The notes: a model not told the origin generated them from the sequence alone. Counted from the first letter of the stretch, positions 42,045 through 51,141 are shown. The stretch: DNA of 64,000 nt from OFTM291 sp041741375 (GCA_041741375.1 JBGSKF010000020.1:1-64000), one strand, 5' to 3'. Numbers and translations are program-made.

Positions 42045-45000
42045 GGAGACTCCGGTCGAGGGGGCGGGGGCCGCTTCACGAGAAGGAGACGATGCAGCAG
42101 CAGGTGCCCGCGTTTGAGGTCGGTGAGCCCGGTCGAGGTCTGGACCCGCTCGATGCGGTCATCGGGGATCGCATCGAGCCGAAGGGTGCGCCAGGTTCCC
42201 GGGGGCACCGGGACCACCACCTGTTCGTACTGGGACCGACCCGGGTGGTGGGACACCACCACCGGTTCCCCGTCGCCGGAGAGGGTCACCACCACACGCT
42301 GAAGGTCGCGGCCGCCGAGATCGAGGAGGAGAAGGTGTTCCTCGGTGAGGGTCCAGTCGACGTCCCGCTCCATGGCCCCCGCGCGCTGGCTCACCAGATC
42401 GAGCAGGTCGGTGCGACGGGCCAGGCGCTCACCCTGCACCAGCCGCCATCGTTCGAGAGGGGCAAAGGACGCGGTGAAGGTCTCCTCCTCGACCGCGGGC
42501 ACAGGCGGGACGGGACGCCAGTCCGGATTCCCTTCCCGCGAGACCAGCTCCGCGCCTGCGGTCAGGGCCAGGGCCCGGTCCACCTCGGAGCGGTGGAGGC
42601 CCCCGAGAGCGAGCACCGACTCCACGGCGAAGGTGTCCAGGGGACCCGGCAGAATCACACCGGAAACGGAGTCGAGTGAGAACGGAAGCGATCCCGCGAT
42701 CTCGACTCCGAGGACCCGGGGCCATCCGCCGCTCCCGTAACGCCAGTTTTTCCTTTGAAGCACCAGTCCGGAGGCATTCCCGAGAATCCGGTTCCAGAGC
42801 AGCAGGGGCGTGGAGCGGTCCTTCACCTCGATGCCGCGGAAACCGCTCTCGATCGTGTTGGCCACCACCACCGGGGCGCTGGCCTCCCCGATCGAGATCC
42901 CCTTGTCTCCCGACCCCCGGAACGTGTTCCCGGCGATCAGGGGGGAGGAGCCCATCAGGTCGATGGCATCGCCTCCGCTCCCGAGAAATCGGGAGTCCAC
43001 GATGGCCCCGGTGGCCATGTCGTAATCGATCGCATCCGAGTTCGCGTTCACCAGCTCGCTCCGGACCACCCGGGCCTCGCCCATCAGCACATGGAGGAGG
43101 TCATCCGACCGGACATTGTCGGCGAACCGGCTGTCCTCGAAGACCACATCCCGGGCCGCGTGGACATTGACCGCCCCGATGTACTCCACACCGTCCACCA
43201 ACGCACCGCCGCCGCCTGCCACCTCCACGAAGCGGAACCGGCTCCCGCTCGCCTCCGGTCCCTGCAGGGCAATCGTACCCCACGGTCTCGCCGGATCGAG
43301 ACGGAGCACCCGGATGGGCCGGTCCGCCGTTCCGTTGGCCAGAATCGGGGCCCGGCTCACGAGGGAGATGTCGGGCCCAAGCCGGATCGTGGTTCCGGGC
43401 TCGATCCGGAGGGTGTCGCCGGGGGGGAGCCGCAGGGTTTCGGTGAGCCGGACATCCCCCGACCAGCGCCGGGGAGTGGAGGTCGGAACCGGAAACTCCC
43501 AGGGGCTGAAGGAGGTCCCCGGTTCGATGGAGGACCCCCTGGTCCATTCCCGGGGCGCCACCGGGGCGCGGGTGATCCGATTCTCCAGCACCGGGGTGAG
43601 GCGCCGCGCACCGGCTCCCTCGACAAAGATCCGATAGTGGACCCGGCCCGCGGCGATCCCCCGTTCCGGGGTGCTCCACCCCGGGAGGAGAGCCACCGGT
43701 GTATGCGGCGTGAAACGCCACTCCGCGCCGTCCCGCTCCCACTGTCCGGCGACTCGCCGGTCCGATCGATCGAGCACTCCATTGCGATCGGTGTCCAGGA
43801 CCACGTCTCCCGGCCGGGCGCCGGCGGCGAGGCGAAGGGACACGAGGTCCGCCCCGGTCATCCCCCGGCTCTCGACATCGAGCAGGGCCAGCGACTCGGC
43901 GGATCCGCCGGCCACCGCCATGTGCACGTCCCCGATCCACCGATCGAGAACCGCGAGGTTGTGGTGCAGCAGGGCGCGGGAGGAGTCCACCGAACCGACC
44001 GGCGGGATCACCCCGGCCCGCAGAGTCTCGAAGCGGAGGTAGGAGTGGAAGCGCGCCGTCACCCCGTCGAGAATCGAGTCGGCGTGACTCGCCAGCCCCG
44101 CCTGCATCGCGTCATGGGTCCGGCGCATCGCGGCGTCCACCAGGAACGGATCGCGCAGGGCCTGCCGCCAGAACTCGTTCATGCCGATGCTCGGCCGTTC
44201 CAGGTCGAGGAGCCGGAGGTCCCACGGAAGGGGGGAGAGCAGGTTGTCGGTGGGGTCCTGGTACCAGAACTGGTTGTGGACATCATCCATGTGATAGGGG
44301 TCGCCCACCACGAGCAGGGCCGCCAGGAGCGCGCCGAGGTGGGCGGTGTCCACGACGGCCATGAGGTCCCGATGCCGGTCCACCGTGGTGCCCCGGAGGC
44401 TCGCCAACAGGTCGAGGATCCGGGTGGGTGGGGGACCCGAGGGGCGGTCGTTCATCGCGACCCGATCCCAGATATACGGATTCCGGAAGAGACTGCGGGG
44501 GAGCCCTTTGAAATACTCGCTCCGTTCCGCCGCATCGCCGCGGTAGATGTTGCCGGGCATCCGTCCCTGGAGGCGGAGCATCGACTCGTCGGCGATCTCG
44601 ATCATCCGGTACAACCCGGCGAAGCGCTGGTTCACGAAGACCGGCACGAGCTCCTGGCGCGACCCGGGAAGTCCGAAGGTCTGGGCCACCTGCGCCGCCA
44701 GATATTGGGGCACCACGTCCTTCACCGAGAATCCCAGGGTGCGGTATCCGCGCTGGAGGGCGTCCCGGGGGGTCCGCAACGTGAAACTGATCTTGGGGCT
44801 CAGCCAGTGGATGCTGTTGTCACCCCGTTTGCGCAACCGGACCGGATCGAGCCGTCCCTGATGCACCACCGTGGCGTCGGTCCAGGTGTCGAATCCTTCC
44901 TGCGGGTCGCCGGCGAGGGCGCGCCACTCGGCGTCGGGGAGAACGAGATTGAGCACCGAGGGGTCGTCCTCGTTCGCCTCGAGGTCGCGATCGATGCGCA

Positions 45001-45241
45001 CCAGCGACAGGGTGTTCCTCATGACGGAGGTCCGGCCATGGAACTCTCCCGACAGGCTGAGGGAACGGGACCAGAAATCGTCGAAGTTCTGGGCCGTCGC
45101 ATAGGACGCCACGGATTGCAGCAGAAGATAGGCCCCGGTCGTGACGGGAAGTGCGGACACGAGCACCACGTCGATGAGCCGGAGCCGCCGCCACCACGGC
45201 GCCCGGCTCCCGGGGAGCCCATGGCGAGGGAACCGGCTCAC
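42041..45241 (-). CDS. CotH kinase-like protein with right-handed beta-helix
   Basis: The 1066-residue protein has a TM near residues 22-42 (LIDVVLVSALPVTTGAYLLLQSV) and a CotH-type kinase region of about 400 residues (RKRGDNSIHWLSPKISFTLRTP; GLYRMIEIADESMLR; DPYHMDDVHNQFWYQDPTDNLLSPLPWDLRLLDLERP). A linker follows with a calcium-like loop (DTDRNGVLDRSDRRV), then a parallel beta-helix (about 650-850: RFRFVEVAGGGGALVDGVEYIG...ANSDAIDYDMATGAIVDSRFLGSGGDAIDLMGSSPLIAGNTFRGSGDKGISIG). CotH proteins phosphorylate spore-coat or surface proteins; beta-helices bind or cleave polysaccharide. The GTG start overlaps the TPR gene stop (GTGA). Possibly it modifies the surface polymer. Confidence 0.85.
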   Translation of the reverse strand: MSRFPRHGLPGSRAPWWRRLRLIDVVLVSALPVTTGAYLLLQSVASYATAQNFDDFWSRSLSLSGEFHGRTSVMRNTLSLVRIDRDLEANEDDPSVLNLVLPDAEWRALAGDPQEGFDTWTDATVVHQGRLDPVRLRKRGDNSIHWLSPKISFTLRTPRDALQRGYRTLGFSVKDVVPQYLAAQVAQTFGLPGSRQELVPVFVNQRFAGLYRMIEIADESMLRLQGRMPGNIYRGDAAERSEYFKGLPRSLFRNPYIWDRVAMNDRPSGPPPTRILDLLASLRGTTVDRHRDLMAVVDTAHLGALLAALLVVGDPYHMDDVHNQFWYQDPTDNLLSPLPWDLRLLDLERPSIGMNEFWRQALRDPFLVDAAMRRTHDAMQAGLASHADSILDGVTARFHSYLRFETLRAGVIPPVGSVDSSRALLHHNLAVLDRWIGDVHMAVAGGSAESLALLDVESRGMTGADLVSLRLAAGARPGDVVLDTDRNGVLDRSDRRVAGQWERDGAEWRFTPHTPVALLPGWSTPERGIAAGRVHYRIFVEGAGARRLTPVLENRITRAPVAPREWTRGSSIEPGTSFSPWEFPVPTSTPRRWSGDVRLTETLRLPPGDTLRIEPGTTIRLGPDISLVSRAPILANGTADRPIRVLRLDPARPWGTIALQGPEASGSRFRFVEVAGGGGALVDGVEYIGAVNVHAARDVVFEDSRFADNVRSDDLLHVLMGEARVVRSELVNANSDAIDYDMATGAIVDSRFLGSGGDAIDLMGSSPLIAGNTFRGSGDKGISIGEASAPVVVANTIESGFRGIEVKDRSTPLLLWNRILGNASGLVLQRKNWRYGSGGWPRVLGVEIAGSLPFSLDSVSGVILPGPLDTFAVESVLALGGLHRSEVDRALALTAGAELVSREGNPDWRPVPPVPAVEEETFTASFAPLERWRLVQGERLARRTDLLDLVSQRAGAMERDVDWTLTEEHLLLLDLGGRDLQRVVVTLSGDGEPVVVSHHPGRSQYEQVVVPVPPGTWRTLRLDAIPDDRIERVQTSTGLTDLKRGHLLLHRLLLVKRPPPPRPESP

Positions 45242-46326
45242 CCGGGCACCTCGATGCGGTCGGCCACCGTCTGGTCCGGTACCACTACCACGCGGGCCGC
45301 GGATCGATGCGGGCCGTCGGGGTCGAGCCGGTTGCGGTAACTCGTCTCCACCATCCGCCAGGTCTCCTCGTCCACTGGCCGCCGGATCCGAACCTGGAAG
45401 CGGAGGCGGACCCCCTCCGACGATCCGGCCGGGAGCCCCACCTCCACCTCGGTTCCGGGAATGCCCGGCCCGGCGATCACGGAATCCGTCGCGGACCCGC
45501 GTGTCGTCACCGGTCCGAGGACACCGGCCTGGAGCGGGAGGTCGAGCCGCACCTCCCGAATCTCGAGGGGAAACCCGGCCGTACCCAGACGAACCGCGGG
45601 GGAATCGGAGAATCGCCCGGTGAGGGCCACCTCATGCCAGGCCCCATCCACCGGCACCACCGACCAGGTGGTACTCGTCCCGACATGCACGGAAAGGGCG
45701 AGAAACTGTTGTGCCTCAAGGAAGGATTCCCACCGGGTGATCACCTCGGCGAAGGCACCGCGATCGAAATCATGGCGGAGCACCCCACGCAACGAGGGGA
45801 GATGGGTCGGGTGAATCTCCAGCACCCGGGCAAAGGCATCTCTCGCCTCCACCGGAATGGTCCAGGTCCCCTCGAGGCGCTCCCACGCCGCACCGAGCTC
45901 GTAGCTGTTGCGATAGTTCCGGGGGTCGTACGCCTGCGCGGCCTGATAGGCCAGGAGGGCCCGGTTGGAGCGTCCCTGGGCCTCATAGGTGCGGGCCAGC
46001 GTGTGGAGGAGTCGCTCGCGTTCAGTGTCCCGCCGTCCGCGCGCCGTGCGGGCCGGGAAGCGGCGATCCAGGTCGAGGAGATGCGCCTCGGCCTCGTCGA
46101 GCCGGCCCTCGGCCAGCAGGCGCTCCCCCGTGTCGACCGCATCGACCCACGCCGCTTCCCGGTCCCGCAGCAGGCGCTCGACCCGCCAGAAGGCCCGGTC
46201 GCGGAGGGGCGGAAGCACCAGGAGGGCAAGTCCGAGAGCCAGGAGCGCCACCCACGCCGTGAGGAAGCGGCGTTCGTGCCGGTAGTAGAAGGTCCGTACC
46301 GGGGAGGACTCGCCGGGATGGTTCAT
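45238..46326 (-). CDS. Membrane-anchored TPR protein
   Basis: The 362-residue protein has a single N-terminal TM (FLTAWVALLALGLALLVLPPL) and a TPR-like helical region (about 55-200: EAAWVDAVDTGERLLAEGRLDEAEAHLLDLDRRFP; LLHTLARTYEAQGRSNRALLAYQAAQAYDPRNYRNSYELGAAWERL). It ends in a beta-rich domain (SVHVGTSTTWSVVPVDGAWHEVALTGRF...). The ATG at 46326 overlaps the DUF4956 stop by one base; a GTG at 46329 is also possible. It is likely a scaffold for the CotH and VTC neighbours; no enzymatic motif is seen. Confidence 0.8.
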   Translation of the reverse strand: MNHPGESSPVRTFYYRHERRFLTAWVALLALGLALLVLPPLRDRAFWRVERLLRDREAAWVDAVDTGERLLAEGRLDEAEAHLLDLDRRFPARTARGRRDTERERLLHTLARTYEAQGRSNRALLAYQAAQAYDPRNYRNSYELGAAWERLEGTWTIPVEARDAFARVLEIHPTHLPSLRGVLRHDFDRGAFAEVITRWESFLEAQQFLALSVHVGTSTTWSVVPVDGAWHEVALTGRFSDSPAVRLGTAGFPLEIREVRLDLPLQAGVLGPVTTRGSATDSVIAGPGIPGTEVEVGLPAGSSEGVRLRFQVRIRRPVDEETWRMVETSYRNRLDPDGPHRSAARVVVVPDQTVADRIEVPG

Positions 46327-47024
46327 CACACGTTGATGTTTTCCTGGCCGAGGAGAATGGCCACCTTGTGATTCCTCACCAGCGGCCGGAGATCGTCGAG
46401 GAGCGTGGCCTCCGTGACCCGGGGCCGCAGCTCCACCGAGTAGACGAGTTCCACCACGTTGCCCTCACCCAGGGTCTCCACGCTCAACAGGGAGGCCTCG
46501 CGCAGGTGGCGGTGGAACACCTCGGTGAAGACGGTGTGATAGTCGAGGTCGGAGGGGAGGTGCACCTTGAGAAGGGCCTCGCGACTCGTCGCCGCCCCGA
46601 TCTCGAACCGGCTCAGGGTGTAGATCATCCCCCCCATCGACAGGGCAAAGATGACGGCGGTGAGGTAGAACCCGGTTCCGGTGGCCATCCCGACGGCCAT
46701 GGCCACGAAGATGAAGGCCACATCCCGGCTGTCCTTGACCGCATTGCGGAAGCGGATGATCGAGAGGGCCCCGACCAGGGTGAACGCGCGGGCGATGTTG
46801 CTTCCGATCACCAGCATGATGAGGGAGATGGTGACCCCCATGATGATCATGGCGTGCACGAACGAGACCGAATAGGAGAGCCCGCGATGGGAGATCCGGT
46901 ACACGTACGCCAGGAGCAGGTTGAGCACGAAGCTCAGCCCGAGGGCCACCACGGTTTCCCAGACGCCAAATCCCCCGACCTGCGAGGCACCCGACGTCAA
47001 CTGCCTGATGAATTCGTCCACCAC
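46326..47024 (-). CDS. DUF4956-family membrane protein
   Basis: The 232-residue protein has four TM segments (GVWETVVALGLSFVLNLLLAYVYRIS; SFVHAMIIMGVTISLIMLVIGS; GALSIIRFRNAVKDSRDVAFIFVAMAVGMATGTGF; YLTAVIFALSMGGMIYTL) and a cytoplasmic tail of about 90 residues. The block ARAFTLVGALSIIRFRNAVKDSRDVAFIF is the DUF4956 hallmark. The family is commonly found beside VTC-domain polyphosphate polymerases and CotH kinases, as here. Adjacent GTG codons at 47024 and 47021 follow AGGAGG; 47021 has better spacing. Confidence 0.88.
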   Translation of the reverse strand: MVDEFIRQLTSGASQVGGFGVWETVVALGLSFVLNLLLAYVYRISHRGLSYSVSFVHAMIIMGVTISLIMLVIGSNIARAFTLVGALSIIRFRNAVKDSRDVAFIFVAMAVGMATGTGFYLTAVIFALSMGGMIYTLSRFEIGAATSREALLKVHLPSDLDYHTVFTEVFHRHLREASLLSVETLGEGNVVELVYSVELRPRVTEATLLDDLRPLVRNHKVAILLGQENINV

Positions 47025-47040
47025 GCCTCCTGACAGGAGT

Positions 47041-47751
47041 TCAGGTGAGTGCCCCGCCGTACACGGCTCGATCCACGGCGGAGCAGTACTTGGACATGCG
47101 CACCATCGGCAACCCGAGCCGGGCGATCGACTTGGTGAGCCAGAGCGGCGCCCCTCCGGTGAACTTCACCTCCATGACCGCGGTGCGGGGATCGAGCACC
47201 GCGGCCCCGGTGTCGAAGGGGGTGACCAGATCGAACCCCGTCGTCCGGTACTGGATGCGGGTGTCGAAGTTGACCCGAAGAGTCGGCTCGTAGCGGCCCA
47301 TGAACGCTCTCCTCCGATACCGGATCGCGCACCGGGGTGCGAGGTTGTGGCGCCGAAAGAGAGTCCAGGCCTCCCGCATGACCGGATCGGACAGGTCGTC
47401 ATCGGAGTCCGTCGCGAAACATTTCCGGGCCTCCGCCACCGACATCCGCCGCCGTCTTTTCTGCTGGGTCCGGTCCACCCGCTGCTTGATCTCCAGGACG
47501 AGCTCCTCGCTTCCCACGTAGCGCCGGAGACGCACCTTGCGCCGGACCATGAGTCCCTCGACCTTTTCCCAGAAGAGGGAATAATCGGGGGAATCCCAGT
47601 AGACACTGTAGACCGCATACCCCCACTCCGGATCCCCGTGCTCATCATCCGTGAGGTACTCGCCGAGGACACGCCGGATGGCGGAGACCTCCCGCGCCGC
47701 CACGAGATACTTGAGCTCATAGCGGTTCCGGGTGTCGGTCAGATGTGGCAT
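47041..47751 (-). CDS. VTC-domain polyphosphate polymerase-like protein
   Basis: The 236-residue protein is made almost wholly of a VTC domain. It has RYELKYLVAAREVSAIRRVL (basic substrate tunnel start), VYSVYWDSPDYSLFWEKVEGLMVRRKVRLRRY, EELVLEIKQRVDRTQQKRRRRM, RYRRRAFMGRYEPTLRVNFDT and TAVMEVKFTGGAPLWL. Alternating Arg/Lys and the Glu of the EIK and MEVKF strands are conserved triphosphate-tunnel features. Yeast VTC makes polyphosphate from ATP; bacterial single-domain relatives are taken to do the same. It is cytoplasmic and sits directly before DUF4956, with 16 bp between. Confidence 0.88.
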   Translation of the reverse strand: MPHLTDTRNRYELKYLVAAREVSAIRRVLGEYLTDDEHGDPEWGYAVYSVYWDSPDYSLFWEKVEGLMVRRKVRLRRYVGSEELVLEIKQRVDRTQQKRRRRMSVAEARKCFATDSDDDLSDPVMREAWTLFRRHNLAPRCAIRYRRRAFMGRYEPTLRVNFDTRIQYRTTGFDLVTPFDTGAAVLDPRTAVMEVKFTGGAPLWLTKSIARLGLPMVRMSKYCSAVDRAVYGGALT

Positions 47752-47808
47752 GGCACCGCTCCCAGTCGGAACGTGCTCTGCAATGCAAGTCCCATGCCTT
47801 CCTGGACC

Positions 47809-49176
47809 TTACACGGCCTGAGCTCTGCGCCCGGTGCGCACCAGGCGCAGTCCTCCCCCCGGAGCCAGCGCGAGCAGGTAGACCAATGCTCCGGTGGGCA
47901 CGGCGATCCACAGCGGGAGAGGAAGAGCCAGGAGGACCACGGCCATGACCCCGGCGGCGAGCACGGCGCGCCATCCCGCCGCCACAATCCGGGCCTCGTA
48001 CCCTTCACCGTGGGCGCTCCGCAGCACCAGGGCTGTCCGCACCAGCTCGGTTCCGAGGGTGGCGCCGGCCGCTCCCAGAAGTCCCCACCGCGGGATCAGA
48101 AGCCCATTGAGGATGAGGTTGAGCGCGGCGCCCCGGACCGAGGCGGCGAGCACCAGCGGATGCCGGTCTGAGGCGACCAATCCGGCCTGCCCCACGTTCC
48201 GGAGAAGGGCGATCGGCAGGGAGAGGAGCAGCAGGCCGAGGGCGGGACCGCCCACCAGATACTCGGGCCCGTACAGGGCCTGCAGGAGGGACCCGGCCAC
48301 CAGGACTCCCCCCACCGCCACGGGAATCCCGAGCGCCAGCACCTGCCGCACTCCGAGTTGGAACGCGCTCCGATCCACCCGTCCCTCCCCGTGAGATCGG
48401 GCCAGTGTGGGAAGAAGACTGTGATAGTACGTGACCCCGATGTTCAGGAAGAAACTGACCGGGGCATACACCGCCACATACACGCCCACCGCCGCCGCCC
48501 CGTGAAAGCCCCTCAGGAAGAGCACATCGGCGTTGAACATGACGAGACCGAGCAGGGCATGGAGGGCCAGGGGACGTGCCGACCGGAGAACGGGGAGGGC
48601 CCGGTTCCACCATCCTCGCCAGCGGATCGGACCGATCGCACCGGCGAGCCCGATTGCGAGTGAGGCGGCCCCCGCACCCTCCGCCAGCAGCTGAAGCAGG
48701 GGCACCCGGGTCAGATCGGCGTCGCGGCGCACCAGCAGCAACACCAGGAGGAGAAAGAGGCCGTCCGCGAGGATCCGGGCTCCGGCAGCGCTCCGGGCCC
48801 GTCCCAGCCCCAGGCAGGCCCAGCGCAGGTTCAGAGCCAGGGGAATCAGGGTGAGGGAGACGAGGGCCAGGATGGTCCCATCGGGGGCCGGCAGGAGGAG
48901 AATTCCTCCGAGCGATGTCACACCGATCAGGGCGAGAGCCAGCACCACCCGGGCGACGAGCAGCGCGGGAGCGGTGTGTTGGAGGAAGGTCGGGTCGAGG
49001 GCGACTCGTCGCACACCCACCGAATCGAGTCCGCCTTCGACCAGCACCACCAGATAGAGACGGACCGTGAGGGCGAAACCGATGACGCCGAACCCTTCGG
49101 CGCCGAGGGTCCGGGCCAGCATGATGGTGGCGACAAATCCGAGACTCCGCGCCGCCACTTCCCCCGAGGCGAGCAC
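47809..49176 (-). CDS. Polysaccharide flippase (Wzx-type, MOP superfamily)
   Basis: The 455-residue protein has about 12-14 TM segments. The N-terminus FSVLASGEVAARSLGFVATIMLARTLGAEGFGVIGFALTVRLYLVVLVEGGLDSVGVRRVA is the standard start of polysaccharide transporters (RfbX/Wzx), which flip lipid-linked repeat units. FNADVLFLRGFHGAAAVGVYVAVYAPVSFFLN is also typical. The open frame reaches 49443 but would run through the upstream small gene; a GTG at 49176 with GGGGCGG about 9 nt before it fits both the family start and the gene order. This is the only Wzx candidate in the window. Confidence 0.88.
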   Translation of the reverse strand: MLASGEVAARSLGFVATIMLARTLGAEGFGVIGFALTVRLYLVVLVEGGLDSVGVRRVALDPTFLQHTAPALLVARVVLALALIGVTSLGGILLLPAPDGTILALVSLTLIPLALNLRWACLGLGRARSAAGARILADGLFLLLVLLLVRRDADLTRVPLLQLLAEGAGAASLAIGLAGAIGPIRWRGWWNRALPVLRSARPLALHALLGLVMFNADVLFLRGFHGAAAVGVYVAVYAPVSFFLNIGVTYYHSLLPTLARSHGEGRVDRSAFQLGVRQVLALGIPVAVGGVLVAGSLLQALYGPEYLVGGPALGLLLLSLPIALLRNVGQAGLVASDRHPLVLAASVRGAALNLILNGLLIPRWGLLGAAGATLGTELVRTALVLRSAHGEGYEARIVAAGWRAVLAAGVMAVVLLALPLPLWIAVPTGALVYLLALAPGGGLRLVRTGRRAQAV

Positions 49177-49226
49177 GGAAAAAAGCCGCCCCGGGGAGGG
49201 TCCTGGGGCGGAGGCACTCGCGGAGG

Positions 49227-49523
49227 TCAGAGCCGGTACTCGGTCAGCTTGTTGTAGACCGTGCCGATGACTCGGCCGAAGCCGTACCCCACCACGAATC
49301 CGTACACCGCTCCGATGAGGCTTCCCGGAAAGGACACCGAATACCCGGGGAAGAAGACGGCCAGAAGCTGGAGATGTTGCCCCGCATCGGGCCCCCCGCT
49401 CCAGACCAGAAAGTTGGTGGCCAGGAAGAGGACACCCGCGCACACCAACCCGAAGGCGACGCCCCAGGCCCGCCCGTTGAGCCGTCGAATGACCGCGGCC
49501 ACTTCGGCTTGTTCCGTCGTCAT
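49227..49523 (-). CDS. Small 2-TM membrane protein (unknown, paralogue of next gene)
   Basis: The 98-residue protein has two hydrophobic segments (WGVAFGLVCAGVLFLATNFLVW; SLIGAVYGFVVGYGFGRVIGTVY). The motif LLAVFFPGYSVSFPGSLIGAVYGFVVGYGFG is closely repeated in the gene at 49563 (LLGAYFAGYSVTWTGALIGFGWGFVVGAVAG), so the two are tandem paralogues. No family is recognised. It lies between the flippase and the GT2 gene and may be a membrane-assembly or accessory protein. Confidence 0.7.
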   Translation of the reverse strand: MTTEQAEVAAVIRRLNGRAWGVAFGLVCAGVLFLATNFLVWSGGPDAGQHLQLLAVFFPGYSVSFPGSLIGAVYGFVVGYGFGRVIGTVYNKLTEYRL

Positions 49524-49562
49524 GAGGTCCCCCCCTGCGGGCGCCGGATCACGGGACCCGGC

Positions 49563-49949
49563 TCAGATGTGGTCAAGAAAATCACGAGTCCGGGCCAGTT
49601 CGGCTCGGGTCCGAATGAGGAACACCTGGGTGGCGATCACGACGTTCCGGATGAAGGCCAGAAACCATCCGGCCACGGCCCCGACCACGAATCCCCACCC
49701 GAATCCGATGAGCGCTCCGGTCCAGGTGACGGAGTAGCCGGCAAAGTAGGCCCCGAGCAGGTCGAGGGAGAACGTCGGGTCCGTGGGCACTCCGCCCCCC
49801 TCCACGAGGAGGTCGACCACGGTGAGCAGAAGAACGAGGAGTCCCGTGGCCACGCCAACCGAAATGCCGAAGCGGCGCTTGTGCAGGGGGGCGAAGGCGA
49901 AGGCGATCGCCTCCAGCGCGGGGATGTCCGAGCGGCGGGCAGATGTCAT
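49563..49949 (-). CDS. Small 2-TM membrane protein (unknown)
   Basis: The 128-residue protein has TM1 (GISVGVATGLLVLLLTVVDLLV), TM2 (TGALIGFGWGFVVGAVAGWFLAFIRNVV) and a charged C-terminal helix (RTRAELARTRDFLDHI). It shares the YF-GYSV-x4-G-LIG-x3-GFVVG motif with the following gene. Gly-rich second helices suggest oligomer packing. No function can be assigned. Confidence 0.7.
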   Translation of the reverse strand: MTSARRSDIPALEAIAFAFAPLHKRRFGISVGVATGLLVLLLTVVDLLVEGGGVPTDPTFSLDLLGAYFAGYSVTWTGALIGFGWGFVVGAVAGWFLAFIRNVVIATQVFLIRTRAELARTRDFLDHI

Positions 49950-50001
49950 GGGTCACTCCTCACGACCGGTGCCCCAAATATGGGAGATTGTCCCGGCGTC
50001 A

Positions 50002-51141
50002 TCAACCGGACCCTCCCACAACGCCGGGACGGGACCGCCGCCGCGGCACCTGGCGCTTCGGGACCGGTGGCCAATGCTGGAGCCCGACCTCCGCATAGGC
50101 TTGCACCCGTGCCGAGGGCTGCGGGTCACCCACCACATGGTGGAGCATCCACCCGAAGAGGGCGGAGCACCCGTTCAGGGCGTAGTACAGGAAGTTGAGC
50201 GGCACCACCCGCACCGCGAACCAGAGCCCGCGTTCGCGGAGAAAGAACCGGTAGAGTGATCGATTGAGAAACAGCATGACGGCGACGAGCCCGGTGGACA
50301 CCACTCCGTACCAGGAATGACCGGTGACGACCCACCCGAGGAGAAGCAGGATCAGGAAGCTGACGAGGGCTGTCTTGACCTTTTCCACCGGGTGGAGGTT
50401 CAGCGACCGAAGCGAGTTCGGCCCCCCGCGGCGGATCAGGAGCCGGGTCCAGGGGACGCCGCGATCGTTCAGGTCGGAGGTCACGACGTCCCGCAGGCGC
50501 CACCGCTTCAGGTGGGTCCCCTGGATCTCGGGATGCAGCAGGATGATGGCCCCGAGATCCCGCAGCCGGTTGCCGAGCTCGATGTCCTCGATCTGGGGAC
50601 GGGAGAACTGCCATTCATCGTACATCCCGGCGGCCCGGAACGCCTCGGTCCGGACGGCGCCGCACCCGGCCCAGAAGGTTTCGGCCTCGCCCCGGTCCCG
50701 GGCGTGGAAGTAGTGATGGAGAAGGTTCCGGTACTGGGACACGAATCCCGGCGCCCGCGGGGTGGTGTCGTAGGATCCGAAGATGGCGCTGGCTCCGGGC
50801 GACTCCGCGAAGGCCCAGGCGAAGCGACGCAACGCATCCGCATGCACGCACACGTCCGCGTCGACGAACACGAGGATCTCCCCCCGCGCCACCTCGGACC
50901 CGCGATTGCGGGCATAGGAGGGCCCGTGGGGATCTCCGGGAAGCCGCACGATCACATCGGCATGGGCCGCGGCAATCTCCACCGTCCGATCGGTGCTCCC
51001 ATCGTCCACGACGATCAGTTCCCAGAGGTCCCGGGGGAGATCGCTTCCCCCGAGCGCGGCCAGGCACTCCGGCAACACACGCTCCCCCTGGTAGACCGGA
51101 ACGATGACGGACAGGATCGGTGCCTCCCGCGGGGGCCGCAC
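50002..51141 (-). CDS. Family 2 glycosyltransferase with C-terminal TMs
   Basis: The 379-residue enzyme has LSVIVPVYQGERVLPECLAAL, LIVVDDGSTDRTVEIAAAH, ARNRGSEVARGEILVFVDADVCV (DAD metal motif), AGCGAVRTEAFRAAGMYDE and the acceptor-site acid motif PQIEDIELGNRLRDLG. Two or three C-terminal TMs follow (ALVSFLILLLLGWVV; GVVSTGLVAVMLFLNRSL; VPLNFLYYALNGCSALFGWML). The GTG start directly follows the deacetylase stop. Likely a membrane-bound transferase of the repeat unit. Confidence 0.88.
   Translation of the reverse strand: MRPPREAPILSVIVPVYQGERVLPECLAALGGSDLPRDLWELIVVDDGSTDRTVEIAAAHADVIVRLPGDPHGPSYARNRGSEVARGEILVFVDADVCVHADALRRFAWAFAESPGASAIFGSYDTTPRAPGFVSQYRNLLHHYFHARDRGEAETFWAGCGAVRTEAFRAAGMYDEWQFSRPQIEDIELGNRLRDLGAIILLHPEIQGTHLKRWRLRDVVTSDLNDRGVPWTRLLIRRGGPNSLRSLNLHPVEKVKTALVSFLILLLLGWVVTGHSWYGVVSTGLVAVMLFLNRSLYRFFLRERGLWFAVRVVPLNFLYYALNGCSALFGWMLHHVVGDPQPSARVQAYAEVGLQHWPPVPKRQVPRRRSRPGVVGGSG

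Noticed and set aside
42755..45340. An 861-codon open frame on the plus strand
   Set aside because: Antisense to the CotH/beta-helix gene; the product is repetitive and shows no domain.
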